A stretch of DNA of 64,000 bases from Prosapia bicincta (lineage: Eukaryota > Arthropoda > Insecta > Hemiptera > Cercopidae). The stretch's first letter is position 1. Every line of letters begins with the position of its first letter. The notes under the pieces were generated by a model. It ran no database searches and was not told the origin of the DNA. It was given only the letters and a program-made list of their open reading frames with translations. The stretch lies in contig JBAIZL010000006.1 in the NCBI GenBank assembly GCA_036971475.1, forward strand, positions 133,783,731-133,847,730, in the 5' to 3' direction. Positions 45,687 through 57,559 of this stretch are shown here, one piece after another. A program made the position numbers and the translations under genes.

Positions 45687-45829
45687 AATAAACATTCGTC
45701 AGAGGACAACGTCGTACTTCAGTACGCACATGTCACGTCACTCTACTCGCTGGTACACCTAATTGTAGGAGCACACCTATGTCTGTAGGCAGTTTCAGTA
45801 CACTTATAAAATCCTCTCCTAAAAACCCT

Positions 45830-45856
45830 CTACGCCACCCAGTTTGAGAACCCCTG
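45830..45856 (-). mobile_element. hAT-like terminal inverted repeat
   Basis: The complement of 45841-45856 is CAGGGGTTCTCAAACT, which matches the widespread consensus end of hAT transposons, followed by GGGTGGCG. The body would run towards lower coordinates and may include the 66-bp repeat. The partner end and an 8-bp target duplication (ACTTAGGG would be expected) were not found. Confidence 0.45.
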
Positions 45857-46727
45857 ACTTAGGGTATATTTAAAAAAATAGAATTGGTGGGACGCTTTTG
45901 TATTTCTAGACAAGCTCCAACAGAGAAATTTTGGGCCCCAGAGCAAACATGAGTACCATTACTTCCAACATACATCAATTTAACCTTGTGTTTTGTATGA
46001 CATTGTAAATCCATTATTGTTACCGCAATAAAAGCAACGAGGCCTACTGAATCTAATCTTTATATGATTGGATTTGTTTAATTAAACTGCCATTCCTTTA
46101 CAGCAATAAGATATTAATTTTTTTTGTGAATAGAACATTAAAAGCTTGAATAATTGCACATTGTACGTTTCATACTTTATTCACTTTAAATTTTTTTTAT
46201 GGATCTCGCCACTCGTGTAATTATTTCCACAGTAATAAAACACCAACTTGGCCAGGCCTGCCAAGGCTTGTTAAAAAGCATACGAAAGTCTTAAAAACTG
46301 AACGTGCTTAAGAAAAAATAATTTTTACATTATATAACTGAAGCACTATATAAGGTTTAGCTTGTATAGAAGACATGTGGCCATTAAGTATTCTATACAC
46401 TCTAAGAATAAGAGTAGCCTATAACTTAAAATTGTCCTACCCTAAAAGTATGCGGCCTTCAGATTAGTAGAGGGGCGTACTTAGGTCATAATCAAAGCAG
46501 TTCTGTGTGGCTTAAACACAGTGAGGGAAATATTAATTGCAGTGTAAAATGAATAAATTTTAAAATAAAGTAATTTCTACCCAGGTGTCTACGTTTTCAA
46601 TAACTTGATCCATATGAAATTATTCAATGAAATTTTACAGATAATTTCTTTCACTTCTTTCAGTAAAATGTATATAAATACCTGCAAATCTATTCGATTC
46701 CATCTTTTCTTGAGCTACTATTTTTTA

Positions 46728-46928
46728 TCTGAAAATTGTATCTCATAATTTTCTTTATGGTCATCATGACTTGGTTGAAAATCAACAGAAAACAACTGTG
46801 TTGGAAATGGGATATTCATCTGTAAACACCAAAGCAGTTAACAAAATGTTCAAGCACGAAAACTTATTCTAAAGTGTATCAGTGTTTAAAAAAATATATA
46901 TATATTAATATATATATATAAATATATA

Positions 46929-47009
<81 letters not shown>

Positions 47010-48929
47010 TATAAGAATAACTTTCCGATATTCCACGCAATAAATACTGGTGATTTTGGTTTCTGATTTAAAATATTGTGAAACTCTGTCTTTAAAAAGT
47101 AATGTACTGTTATATATTTTGCTTATTTGAGTTGCTTTGTAACAAAGGAGACGAAAATATGCATATTAGCTGAATGCCCTTCAGGCTGTCTCATATTCAA
47201 CTGCAGAAGCCTCCTTTCACTGAAATAAGAAAATCTGCAAACAACATAATAGCCATGGGGAAGGAATAACCACTCTGTAATGGTATTGTGAAATACCTGG
47301 AAAGAGTGTGGCGATGAAACAGCAAAAGTGACACAATATATTTCTTCTTACACATCTCTTTTCATTTACTACTACAGAAATTTATATAACTTAGTAGTAA
47401 AAACATTTGTGTGAAAACATAAGCTAACCCATGAGCTAAACTTAAGATATTAGGGCTGAGGATATAGACATTACCCCTCCTCTGCCACAACAACGCGCCA
47501 TTTACAGCATATTACTTACAAACCTGTGGCCCTAAACAATTCTGTGTCCCTGTAATCCGTCAAGTTCCTAAATATTGCTATCTATTAGCACTTTTACCCT
47601 CTACCCACTATCGCTGGAATTTCCAATGCTAATACAAACTGGTGGCTAAACTAATACATTCAGGCGATAGAGAAAAGAATGAAATTAGAATAATTTTGAA
47701 TTTCCCTGGAAGACTACACAGATAAATTTAAAATAGAAAATGTGTGAGCTGCCTACAGATAGGAGACGTACAAAACCAGAGATGTGAGAAATTAAATATT
47801 GTTGCAGTTGTTCAAATCAGTTGGAACAGTTGAAAATCAGAACGGTTGGAAAAGGTTATGTTGTGTACTAAACACAAATGTTTATTTATTACTAATTTTG
47901 TGAGAGTTTCTAAAATTGTAAAAGGTTTTAAAACCTACATAAATTTAAATATACTTTATATTATTACTTACGTTGAAATGGTTTTAAGTGCAAAATTAGT
48001 GTCTAAAATAACTGTGTTTGTTGGTGTGACAAAATCATTTTGCTAAATGTTTTTGAATCAAATCCACAAATTTAATATTTAATGGGAAATGGCATAATAA
48101 AATTGAACACGTCAAGAAATCTGTCCTGACAACTGAGTTGAAACATAACTTTTTACTCAGACCAGCGTTACTTATTCATCTTTATTTACATTTGTACTTA
48201 GCAGATAATTGCAATTATATCGTGTCGTAGCTCTATATCTTTGCATGGTTTCTTATTATCCAATCCAAAGACAGTTCTTATTAGTCACATTTTCGTAGTA
48301 TCACGGCACCACTGACACTAAATTGCCTACATAACGCCTTGATTGACACTAAATTGCCTAGAAACGCCGTGTTATATCTCAGTCTGTACAGTACTATATA
48401 TGTGTACATGGTAAGCCAAATTTACTATATTTGTTGTATAAATGTAACTGTATGTTGTAAACCTCAAGATTAACTAGTAAACCTTTCATTGAAAAACATG
48501 AAGTGGTAAATGTAAGTATTTTGTACAATAACAGAAAGGGTTTTTGGGCTTTTACCACTAAATTTTTGAAGATGTTGGAAAATTTTCCAAAATAAAGATG
48601 TGGAAATTTTACTAATGAGGGTTGGCAAATGTGGGTCTTGAGAATAACAAATGAGTATTGCCTTATCATTTTCCATCTAAGTAAAAGCGTCTCAATTAAG
48701 GTTATGATAGGTTGGGTACAGTTGGATAATATTTAACTTGTCTCTGAGGTTAAGCCTAAGATTAACTGAGATAGTAAACATCCTAAATGAACGATGATCA
48801 CAGAAGACATTTAACACGAAGTGTGTATAAATCCTATGTTTTACTGGATAACCTAAAGATTTACCAATATGAAATAAATGAAGTTTTACAGTAACTTAAA
48901 ACAGATTTTCTGATAGTGTATAGCTGTGT
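46728..48929. other. AT-rich intergenic sequence
   Basis: Contains (AT)n tracts at 46893-47005 and a short duplicated GACACTAAATTGCCTA unit at 48315-48362. No supported gene. Short frames at 47846 and 48394 have no recognisable features. Confidence 0.5.
46893..47005. repeat. (AT)n microsatellite, interrupted
   Basis: AT runs interrupted by ATTAAT and GTAT units. Confidence 0.95.
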
Positions 48930-48982
48930 GTGGACGTGCGTTCACGTTTTGTGTGCGTGTGTGTGTGTAAGTATTTGTGTGC

Positions 48983-49019
<37 letters not shown>

Positions 49020-49133
49020 TGTTTGTGTGTGAGTTCGTGTGTGTGTGTGTGCGTGTTTGTCTGTGTGTGTGTGTGTTGTACGCGCGCGCGTGTTAGTGTG
49101 TGTGTGCAAGTAAGTGCGTGCATGTATGTTCGT

Positions 49134-49174
<41 letters not shown>

Positions 49175-49312
49175 TGTGTGTCAGTTCGTGTGTGTGTGTG
49201 TGTGCGTGTTTGTGTGTGAGTTCGTGTGTGTGTGTGTGTGTGTTGTACGCGCGCGCGTGTTAGTCTGTGTGTGCAAGTAGGTGCGTGCATGTATGTTCGA
49301 TAGTGTGTGCGT
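48930..49312. repeat. Complex (GT)n repeat with an internal 170-bp duplication
   Basis: GT-rich block in which the landmark TGTACGCGCGCGCGTGTTAG occurs at about 49077 and 49244 (167 bp apart), each followed by GTGTGCAAGTA(A/G)GTGCGTGCAT. The arrangement shows duplication of a larger unit, not only slippage. Open frames over it are artefacts. Confidence 0.93.
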
Positions 49313-51575
49313 GTGCCTGAGGCAGTGAGTCTAATGTTGGTACCACAGCTAGTCCTCCACAGCTAGATAGCATTTCTGACCTCACTAAGAACCTGTTATA
49401 ATGCTTGACAAAATCTGTCAGAGAAACAGTCACTAGATTTAAAAAACCTTGCTCTTGTAGATTTAACCTTTGAGCCTTTGTTTCCCGGAGAATTAATTAG
49501 TTGAAAGTATTTAGCTTAATTACCATGGTTTATGATTGTCCAAGAAAGTAGCTTTATAAAATAATATTTATACTCAATTTGCAAGTTACTAATTTTATTA
49601 GATTTTCTGAAAAAAATATATAACTAGGACAGTATACAAATAGCAAGTTCAAACATGTTTTACTAAATTTATAATTTATATCAGTTTAACATTTTACCCA
49701 ATTAAACTTAATATTAACACCTAAAAAAACACTATGATTTTTTATTCAACCATGTAAGAAAAAATACTTATTTGAATAAATATTATTAATTGAAAAGTAT
49801 ATATTTAAACCCATAACTTCATACCCTGAAACGCAAAATTTACCCAGTAAAACAAACATATTTAAAAATCAAAACTAATTAAAAAATACATACTCGAAAT
49901 TTAAAATTAAATCATAAAATTAAATTCAAAATTAAATCATAAAATTAAATTATAAAATTTGATATATTTAAAAATAAAAAAAAACATAACTAAAAATCAG
50001 AATTAAATCACAAAATCACACACATCTACATTTTAAAAGACTATAGATTATTTAAAATTAAACCTCTTACTTTTCTTTCCTAATATATTGCTAATACATA
50101 ACCTAATTCTGTAGTTTTCAAAAATAATTTCTAATAACAATTTCAGTTGAAATGGTTGATGCCTTAAGAATGTACAACACTCGTTCCTTTCAGAAGGTCA
50201 CACTCATAATTAAATAACCACTAAATAAACAAATATTTGTTGTCCTAGATAATTACCAAAATATCTAGCAAAATTATTTTTAAATTTGTCCTTATTTTGT
50301 TGTAATTTCTTGTCTTTAACCCGAACGATGAAAAACTTTTTGAAAACAGATTAAGTTATCCATTAATCTATTTAATTCCGAACCTAATAAAAATATCTGA
50401 AAATTGTTTCAAAACATCTCATTTCGACTGCCAAGTATTTCTGTACCATTTTATATTTTGTTTATTTCTAACTGGCATTTAATATTTTGGATTTGCAACT
50501 GATTTAATACTTTTCTTATTACCTCTTTAACATATTATTATTTTATTACTTTTATTTATCACATAATAAAAAAGTCAACAAAATATTATTTTAAAGCAAA
50601 AACATTTAGACACAATAATTATTAAAGCAAATACCTATCATTCTACTTGTGACTGAGTAACTCAATTTAATATATTTGTGTTGATTCTGAACCCTGGAAT
50701 TCTGTGAAACTCAATTTATTTATTTCACATCTCAACTAGCAGCATTTTACAAACATTTTAACTTATTATGCATTTTAGTACTCTCTTAAAACTATCTTTA
50801 TTTAAAGTTGAGATATTTTAAACAATTTTGATTCTATTTCTTTGCATTTATTTACACCTTACTAATTCCATGCCCGCCAGTTTGGTTCTATGAAGTATTT
50901 CAACATAGCGTCGCATTTGCCTTCATGTTATATTTTTAGAAGATAACGAAACTTTATTCAAAAACATTTTTTTATTAAAACTTGCCAATTTACCCCAAAA
51001 AATTCATTTTAATTTCTAGTTATTTGTGAAAAAGATAAGATTGTTCTAACTCTTTGTAACTCGAGCAGATTGTCCTTGTGATGTTGGCGAAATTTGGATA
51101 CAGAATTTGCTGGGTTTCCTCCGATATTTTCTGTGGTTACAGTGGCGTCCTTTCCTCAGCATGGGTTGAGCTGGTTATCGCCCCTCTAACTTCGCTCTTG
51201 GCTTCACCTTCCTACACGTGGCCGCAAATTCAACTTTGAAATTTTATAAGTTGTTGTTTATTTCTAATATATTACTTCTCTAAATTTCGTACTAATAATG
51301 CCTATTGTTTTCTGACTTAAGTCTTAAATTTTAGAATTTAAGCTGTGATTTCATTGAAAGTATATTAAAAAAAATTTGCAAACCAGAACCAAACAAGAAA
51401 GAAATATTAAGGGAAACAATAGAGTTTATATGTAATGCTATATATATTTCATTGTATAACATTATAATAAACGTTATACTAAAGGTTTTATAGATCAGTT
51501 CCGCATATTTAGATTACATAATTAATTAGCTCTTGACTGATTGAAATTAAGCTTCAATTGATTTCCACCGCTTGC
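49313..51575. other. AT-rich intergenic sequence
   Basis: Dominated by A/T with repeated AAAATTAAATCATAAAATTAAAT motifs at 49900-50000. A GC-richer patch of about 190 bp at 51040-51230 stands out but is unrecognised. No gene seen. Confidence 0.5.
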
Positions 51576-53590
51576 CCTAGATTGAATCACCTATTGTGCA
51601 CTTCCATGGCCAAACATTACTTTACTCACTCAGCCTTTGTATTTATTTAGCCCTTCCCTGTTCTATATTAGTGTATAAGTCTGTTACTTGTTAACATTAA
51701 AGTGTTTGTCCTGGATTGATTCACCTATTGTGCACTTCCACGGCCAAACTTTACTTTACTCACTCCGCCTTTGTATTTATTTAGCCCGTCCCTGCTCTAC
51801 ATTAGTGTATAAGTCTGTTACTTGTTAACATTAAAGTGTTTGTCCTGGATTGATTCACCTATTGTGCACTTCCACGGCCAAACTTTACTTTACTCACTCC
51901 GCCTTTGTATTTATTTAGCCCTTCCCTGTTCTATATTAGTGTATAAGTCTGTTACTTGTTAACATTAAAGTGTTTGTCCTGGATTGATTCACCTATTGTG
52001 CACTCCCACGCCCAAACTTTACTTTACTCACTCCGCCTTTGTATTTATTTAGCCCTTCCCTGTTCTATATTAGTGTATAAGTCTGTTACTTGTTAACATT
52101 AAAGTGTTTGTCCTGGATTGATTCACCTATTGTGCACTTCCACGGCCAAACTTTACTTTACTCACTCCGCCTTTGTATTTATTTAGCCCGTCCCTGCTCT
52201 ACATTAGTGTATAAGTCTGGTACTTGTTAACATTAAAGTGTTTGTCCTGGATTGATTCACCTCTTGTGCACTTCCACGGCCAAACTTTTAATTTACTCAC
52301 TCCGCCTTTGTATTTATTTAGCCCGTCCCTGTTCTATATTAGTGTATAAGTCTGTTACTTGTTAACATTAAAGTGTTTGTACTGGATTGATTCACCTATT
52401 GTGCACTTCCACGGCCAAACTTTTAATTTACTCACTCCGCCTTTGTATTTATTTAGCCCGTCCCTGTTCTATATTAGTGTATAAGTCTGTTACTTGTTAA
52501 CATTAAAGTGTTTGTACTGGATTGATTCACCTATTGTGCACTTCCACGGCCAAACTTTTAATTTACTCACTCCGCCTTTGTATTTATTTAGCCCTTCTCT
52601 GCTCTATATTAGTGTATAAGTCTGTTACTTGTTAACATTAAAGTGTTTGCCCTGGATTGATTCACCTATTGTGCACTTCCACGGCCAAACTTTTAATTTA
52701 CTCACTCCGCCTTTGTATTTATTTAGCCCGTCCCTGTTCTATATTAGTGTATAAGTCTGTTACTTGTTAACATTAAAGTGTTTGTACTGGATTGATTCAC
52801 CTATTGTGCACGTCCACGGCCAAACTTTACTTTACTCACTCCGCCTTTGTATTTATTTAGCCCTTCCCTGCTCTATATTTGTGTATAAGTCTGTTACTTG
52901 TTAACATTAAAGTGTTTGTCCTGGAATGATTCACCTATTGTGCACTCCCACGCCCAAACTTTACTTTACTCACTCCGCCTTTGTATTTATTTAGCTCTTC
53001 TCTGCTCTATATTAGTGTATAAGTCTGTTACTTGTTAACATTAAAGTGTTTGTCCTGGATTGATTCACCTATTGTGCACTCCCACGCCCAAACTTTACTT
53101 TACTCACTCCGCCTTTGTATTTATTTAGCCCTTCCCTGTTCTATATTAGTGTATAAGTCTGTTACTTGTTAACATTAAAGTGTTTGTCCTGGAATGATTC
53201 ACCTATTGTGCACTCCCACGCCCAAACTTTACTTTACTCACTCCGCCTTTGTATTTATTTAGCCCTTCCCTGTTCTATATTAGTGTATAAGTCTGGTACT
53301 TGTTAACATTAAAGTGTTTGTCCTGGAATGATTCACCTATTGTGCACTCCCACGCCCAAACTTTACTTTACTCACTCCGCCTTTGTATTTATTTAGCCCG
53401 TCCCTGCTCTATATAAGTGTATAAGTCTGTTACTTGTTAACATTAAAGTGTTTATCCTGGATTGATTCACCTCTTGTGCACTTCCACGGCCAAACTTTAC
53501 TTTACTCACTCCGCCTTTGTATTTATTTAGCCCGTCCCTGCTCTATATTAGTGTATAAGTCTGTTACTTGTTAACATAAAAGGGTTTCTA
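51576..53590. repeat. 134-bp satellite array, about 15 monomers
   Basis: CTGGATTGATTCACC recurs at 51711, 51845, 51979, 52113, 52247 and so on, at 134-bp spacing. Monomers differ at few sites: TTACTTTACTC against TTTAATTTACTC, TTCCACGGCC against TCCCACGCCC, and CCTTCCCTG against CCGTCCCTG. Each variant type is grouped in neighbouring units. Confidence 0.96.
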
Positions 53591-56439
53591 AATATGATGG
53601 GTTTACGTCGTATGATGCACTCCTGAAATCCACCAGCTAAAGATACGTGTCATACATTGACTCACCTTACATCCTAACGACGAAACAACCAGGTAGACTG
53701 GTTAAAATTATGGCTCTATCCTGCATTACGCATTCCCTTACAGGCGCTTGCAAACTGTCGAACAGGATCTCCTGGAGGAATATACACCCAGACTTTTAAA
53801 ATAAACACTCTTTCCATCTGCTAGCTCAAGCTTTAAATGAATTTCCAAGAACGAATTCTTTAATAACAGTATCCCTATGTAATAAGATTTTATTACATTT
53901 ATATTATGTTTTAAGGTGGTAAGACTTTAAATGTTTTGTAATTTGGTTCCACAAGCATTTGTATTATTAAAATAATTGTTACTATTGAATAAATTAAATT
54001 ACAATTTATTAAATCAGTTTTTTCCTTCGTTACTTCAAACGCTTCTTAAATAACGTTGCAAAAATTATGCATATTGCAGAGTGACGTAAGAAAGTACAAA
54101 CATATCCATTTAATCAATTAAATTTACTATAGGATTTCTTTGAGAGTCTGTTTATTTAATCTGTTACTAATTCAGTTCGTAATTTGTTGCCAGGCGTTCT
54201 TTCTTGTTAATATTAAATTTTATGCACACACAATTTATTCAAAACATATTGCAGATTTCTCAAGTAACTTATTATTAAACACGATATATAAATGTACATT
54301 TTGTATTATAGATATATAGATGAAAACATATATATTTATTTAATTGTATTACAGAAAATCGTTGAATTTTAGATTCATTGTCCATTTAATTAATTAAACT
54401 TATATAAAATTTTTAAAAAGTGCGACAATATTTTCTAAGAAATTGTTCCCATTTAGTATTTTTTATAATTTGGTTCCATAGGAATTAGGATCTTTAAAAT
54501 TTATTGAAAGTTTTATCTAATTTAATTTACAATTTAATTAATCAAAATAATATTCCTTCTTTACTTCAAAAACTTTTTAAATAATATTTTTTTGCAAACG
54601 TTGAAGGCAAAAATACAGTAATGATCATTTAACTATTTAAAATTGATAAATTGTTTGCTTGAGTGTCCTTTTATTTCATTTGTTGGTAAAACAATGTCCT
54701 AATTTATCCTCTGTTGTTCTCTAAAAACCTGTGTTTTTTATTCTTAAATATTGTATGCACATGCAATTCATACAAAACATAATTTACATTTGAAAAATTT
54801 TATAATAAAACATGACATATATAGTCTAGAAGAAACAACACTGACAAATGAACATATTATCTATATTTAGTTTAAGGAGGGCAGAATAATTCATTGAAGT
54901 TTTATCTTCATTGTTTACTTAACTATTTATATTTCTACAAAATTTGTTAAAATTTTTGAATTTTTTTAAAAATTCTTGTTCCTATTTAGTGATTGTTTGA
55001 ATACAACTTGTAACTTACTTTCATCTGAAATAACTGAAAATTTTGGTATCGGCTGATAAAGAAAACTATTTAAATTTTGGAAACTGAGTCATTCTGAAAC
55101 GGATCAACAAGCGAAAATATTGTAATGTTAGGAAGTCAGAAAAGTCTGCTCGAATATATGTAAATGATGTCTAATTCTATGGTAAAAACCATCAAATTAA
55201 TCATGACTTACTTTTCCCGTCTTTGTATTATTTGACTTTAATATTGATTAAACTTTGGATATTATTTATTTACAATATTTTATTACATACATTCTCGTAT
55301 ACTAATATTATCTATATTTTTTAATATCCCTTATGAATAAGTACCTTATTATATAAACTTGGGCGTTTAAGAGGAAACGTGAAGCCATCTTTACTGTTAA
55401 ATTTAATTTGTTTCCTTTATTTTATATTTTTATATCTAAGTTTATTTAAAACTTTGTATAAATAATTGATTTTTGGCACTTTCCCATGGCCATAACGTCA
55501 TTCTAAACGTCCGGCTTCCGAGATTTGTTCCTCCATTGCTGAAGATCTACTTACTCTCTCTTCTGTTCGTACTTTTCAAGTTTAACTTAATATTACGACA
55601 GAATGATACAATTTCACGATATTTTCACCTTAGTATACGAGATTATGCGGAGATTTATAGTAAAGACATTGAGAAATATCGTAGTTACCCCTCTCGGCCG
55701 ACGATTTAGGCTACTAGCCACGCAGGATTTTACTTTTTACGTTTCTAATAACACAGAGCTTCCAGATATAGGCCGTGAGTTTTGCTTATCTATGACCTTT
55801 GCCGGGGCAGATTATTATACCTTTAGTTACTTGTGTGACCTACATATTGCAACATCACATAAATTCGGTATTATTTGGTTGAAATTATATTATACAAAAA
55901 ATTATTGAAATTTGAATTTTTATGAAGTTGAAAGACCATATCTAGCCATCAAAGACACACAAGGGTGCGTTGCAACGGGTCAAATAAAACTTTCCTTACC
56001 TCGCCTGTCTTACTTATCTTGCAATTTCTGTCCTCTCTGGTTTTTGTGTGTGTTATCATTTATAAATGATGTATGTCAACATATTCATATCCCGATAAGT
56101 ATAAGTGATTTATATTTATGAATTTATTTTAGTAAGTTTGTAACCCTAATTCTAGCTCCTGCACCTATCTCACCTTATCGTGCTATTTTAGGACAGCTCC
56201 ATCGATGTCTTTGACATTCAAAACCTTTTACCTCTGACATTACCTTTTATACATTCCTTCTGCGTTGTCCATACAAATAATTACCTTCGTAACTTGTCTA
56301 ATACTTACCGGTGTGGCCCTGCAATGGTAATAACCTAAACAGGGTGTTCAATCTAAATTTCGAAACCTGTCATTTTCCCAAACATAGATCTCATTGCAAA
56401 TGAAATTCCTAAATTCATTTAAAAACCAATTAGGTAAGT
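53591..56439. other. AT-rich intergenic sequence with an old tandem duplication
   Basis: 53940-55000 contains two diverged copies of a unit of about 525 bp (landmarks TTTGGTTCCA, TTCCTTCKTTACTTCAAA, TATGCACA, CAAAACATA). Frames at 55473-56121 lack recognisable motifs. Confidence 0.5.
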
Positions 56440-56985
56440 AGTTGCATCAGCTAGCATAGTACTGGGAGGGAGGTTTGTGACGTTTTAGAGGTGTTACATA
56501 TGCCTGAGCATTAATGAGCGAAACTTGCGCTCCCGTATCTATTTCAACGTATACTCTGTGATCGTATATCCTCGCCTGTATTGCCGGGCAGCGTTCGGTA
56601 TTTGAGTTAACCGGTCTTCTGTGTTCTCTATCTTCCAGAAACCATTCCCGAATATTTAGGGATAGTCCGACTAATTTTACAGTTTCCATATACTGTTTCC
56701 TTTCCTCTATCTCCTGCAGACTTATTTTTATTTTTTCTCTACCTTTCTCCAGCTTCCTCTCTGTCGCTTTCCCTTTTCGCCTTTGCTTCTACTTGATCTC
56801 TTTCCCTTTTTGCCTTTGCTTCAGCTTTTTCGCATTCCTTTTCAGCCCTTGCTTCCTGTTTCTCCGTTTCCCACCTATCCTCCACTTCCTCTTTATCTTT
56901 TTCCTTCTCAACTTTCTCGTTTCCGCCTTCCACATCTGTAGAATTTCTTTTTATCCAGACCTTCCTATCTCCTTAGCCATTTTTG
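56440..56985 (-). pseudogene. LTR-retrotransposon relic: charged coiled-coil gag and aspartic protease
   Basis: Reading the minus strand, an ATG near 56980 (M-A-K-E-I) is followed in alternating frames by a stretch of almost only Lys, Glu and Arg with heptad-like spacing (about 56740-56930), like the coiled-coil region of some gag proteins. Next, the frame 56447-56689 carries the retropepsin-type motif V-E-I-D-T-G-A-Q-V-S-L-I, the catalytic DTGA of an aspartic protease. Stops and frameshifts break the chain and no RT follows within the window. No LTRs were recognised. Alternatively the protease belongs to a host-domesticated gene, which is less likely given the frame breaks. Confidence 0.6.
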
Positions 56986-57559
56986 TAAGTTATCAACTAT
57001 CTTTTTATTTTTCAAGTATTTAATTTTCTAATATTTTATATTTCATTAAATATTGTAGCTCCACTTTGCCACGCTCTCATGTACCTTTCCTCCCTTACTG
57101 GAATAACAGATCCTGTTATAATTATAATTATACTCCTTACATTTTTTTATATATTATTTTAATGTTATCAGTCTAAGGTACGTTTTTTTACTAATCTGTA
57201 CATTTCATTTATTCATTTTGCCCTACTTTTATTATGTTTATTTTTGTTTGCATATGATTGACAGTTTTTCAGACTTTTTTAGGTTTAAAAGTCACCCCTT
57301 GTAATAATAGAACCATTTTTGTAAGGTGTGAAATGAAGCTTACACTCGTCTTGGTTCCTTTCTTAAAAGACACAAGTTGAATATCCGTGAGAGTATCAAT
57401 TAGTGTCAACAATGTGTGGGCGCAGTCTTCCAGTACGAAAGGCATGCTATGCCCAATGTGTTTTATAGGCAATGATGAACCTCAAGCTTGAGGCCATTTC
57501 CCACGTTCGGAAGCCTACCTTTTACAACGAGGCCAACGGCGCTCACTCACCTATCTAGT
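56986..57559. other. Spacer between the LTR-element relic and the terminal satellite
   Basis: Short 67-aa minus-strand frame at 57269-57472 with no recognised motif, possibly the 5' part of the same element. Otherwise nothing seen. Confidence 0.4.

Larger units (their letters stand above)
42035..46507. other. 4.5-kb segment present only in the right duplication copy
   Basis: Breakpoints: the sequence ACTTGCA at 42027-42033 and ACACAGTGAGG at about 46510, which are contiguous at 21124-21141 in the left copy. It contains a palindromic foldback, a mariner-like relic, an (AC)n tract, a 66-bp tandem repeat and a hAT-like end. It could be a nest of insertions in C or a deletion in B. No clear target duplication seen. 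Confidence 0.7.

Noticed and set aside
48394..48676. 91-aa and 68-aa minus-strand ORFs
   Set aside because: Overlapping frames in AT-rich sequence without motifs or paralogues in the window.
55473..56121. Three overlapping ORFs of 69-101 aa
   Set aside because: No recognisable motif, no splice support, AT-rich composition like the flanks.
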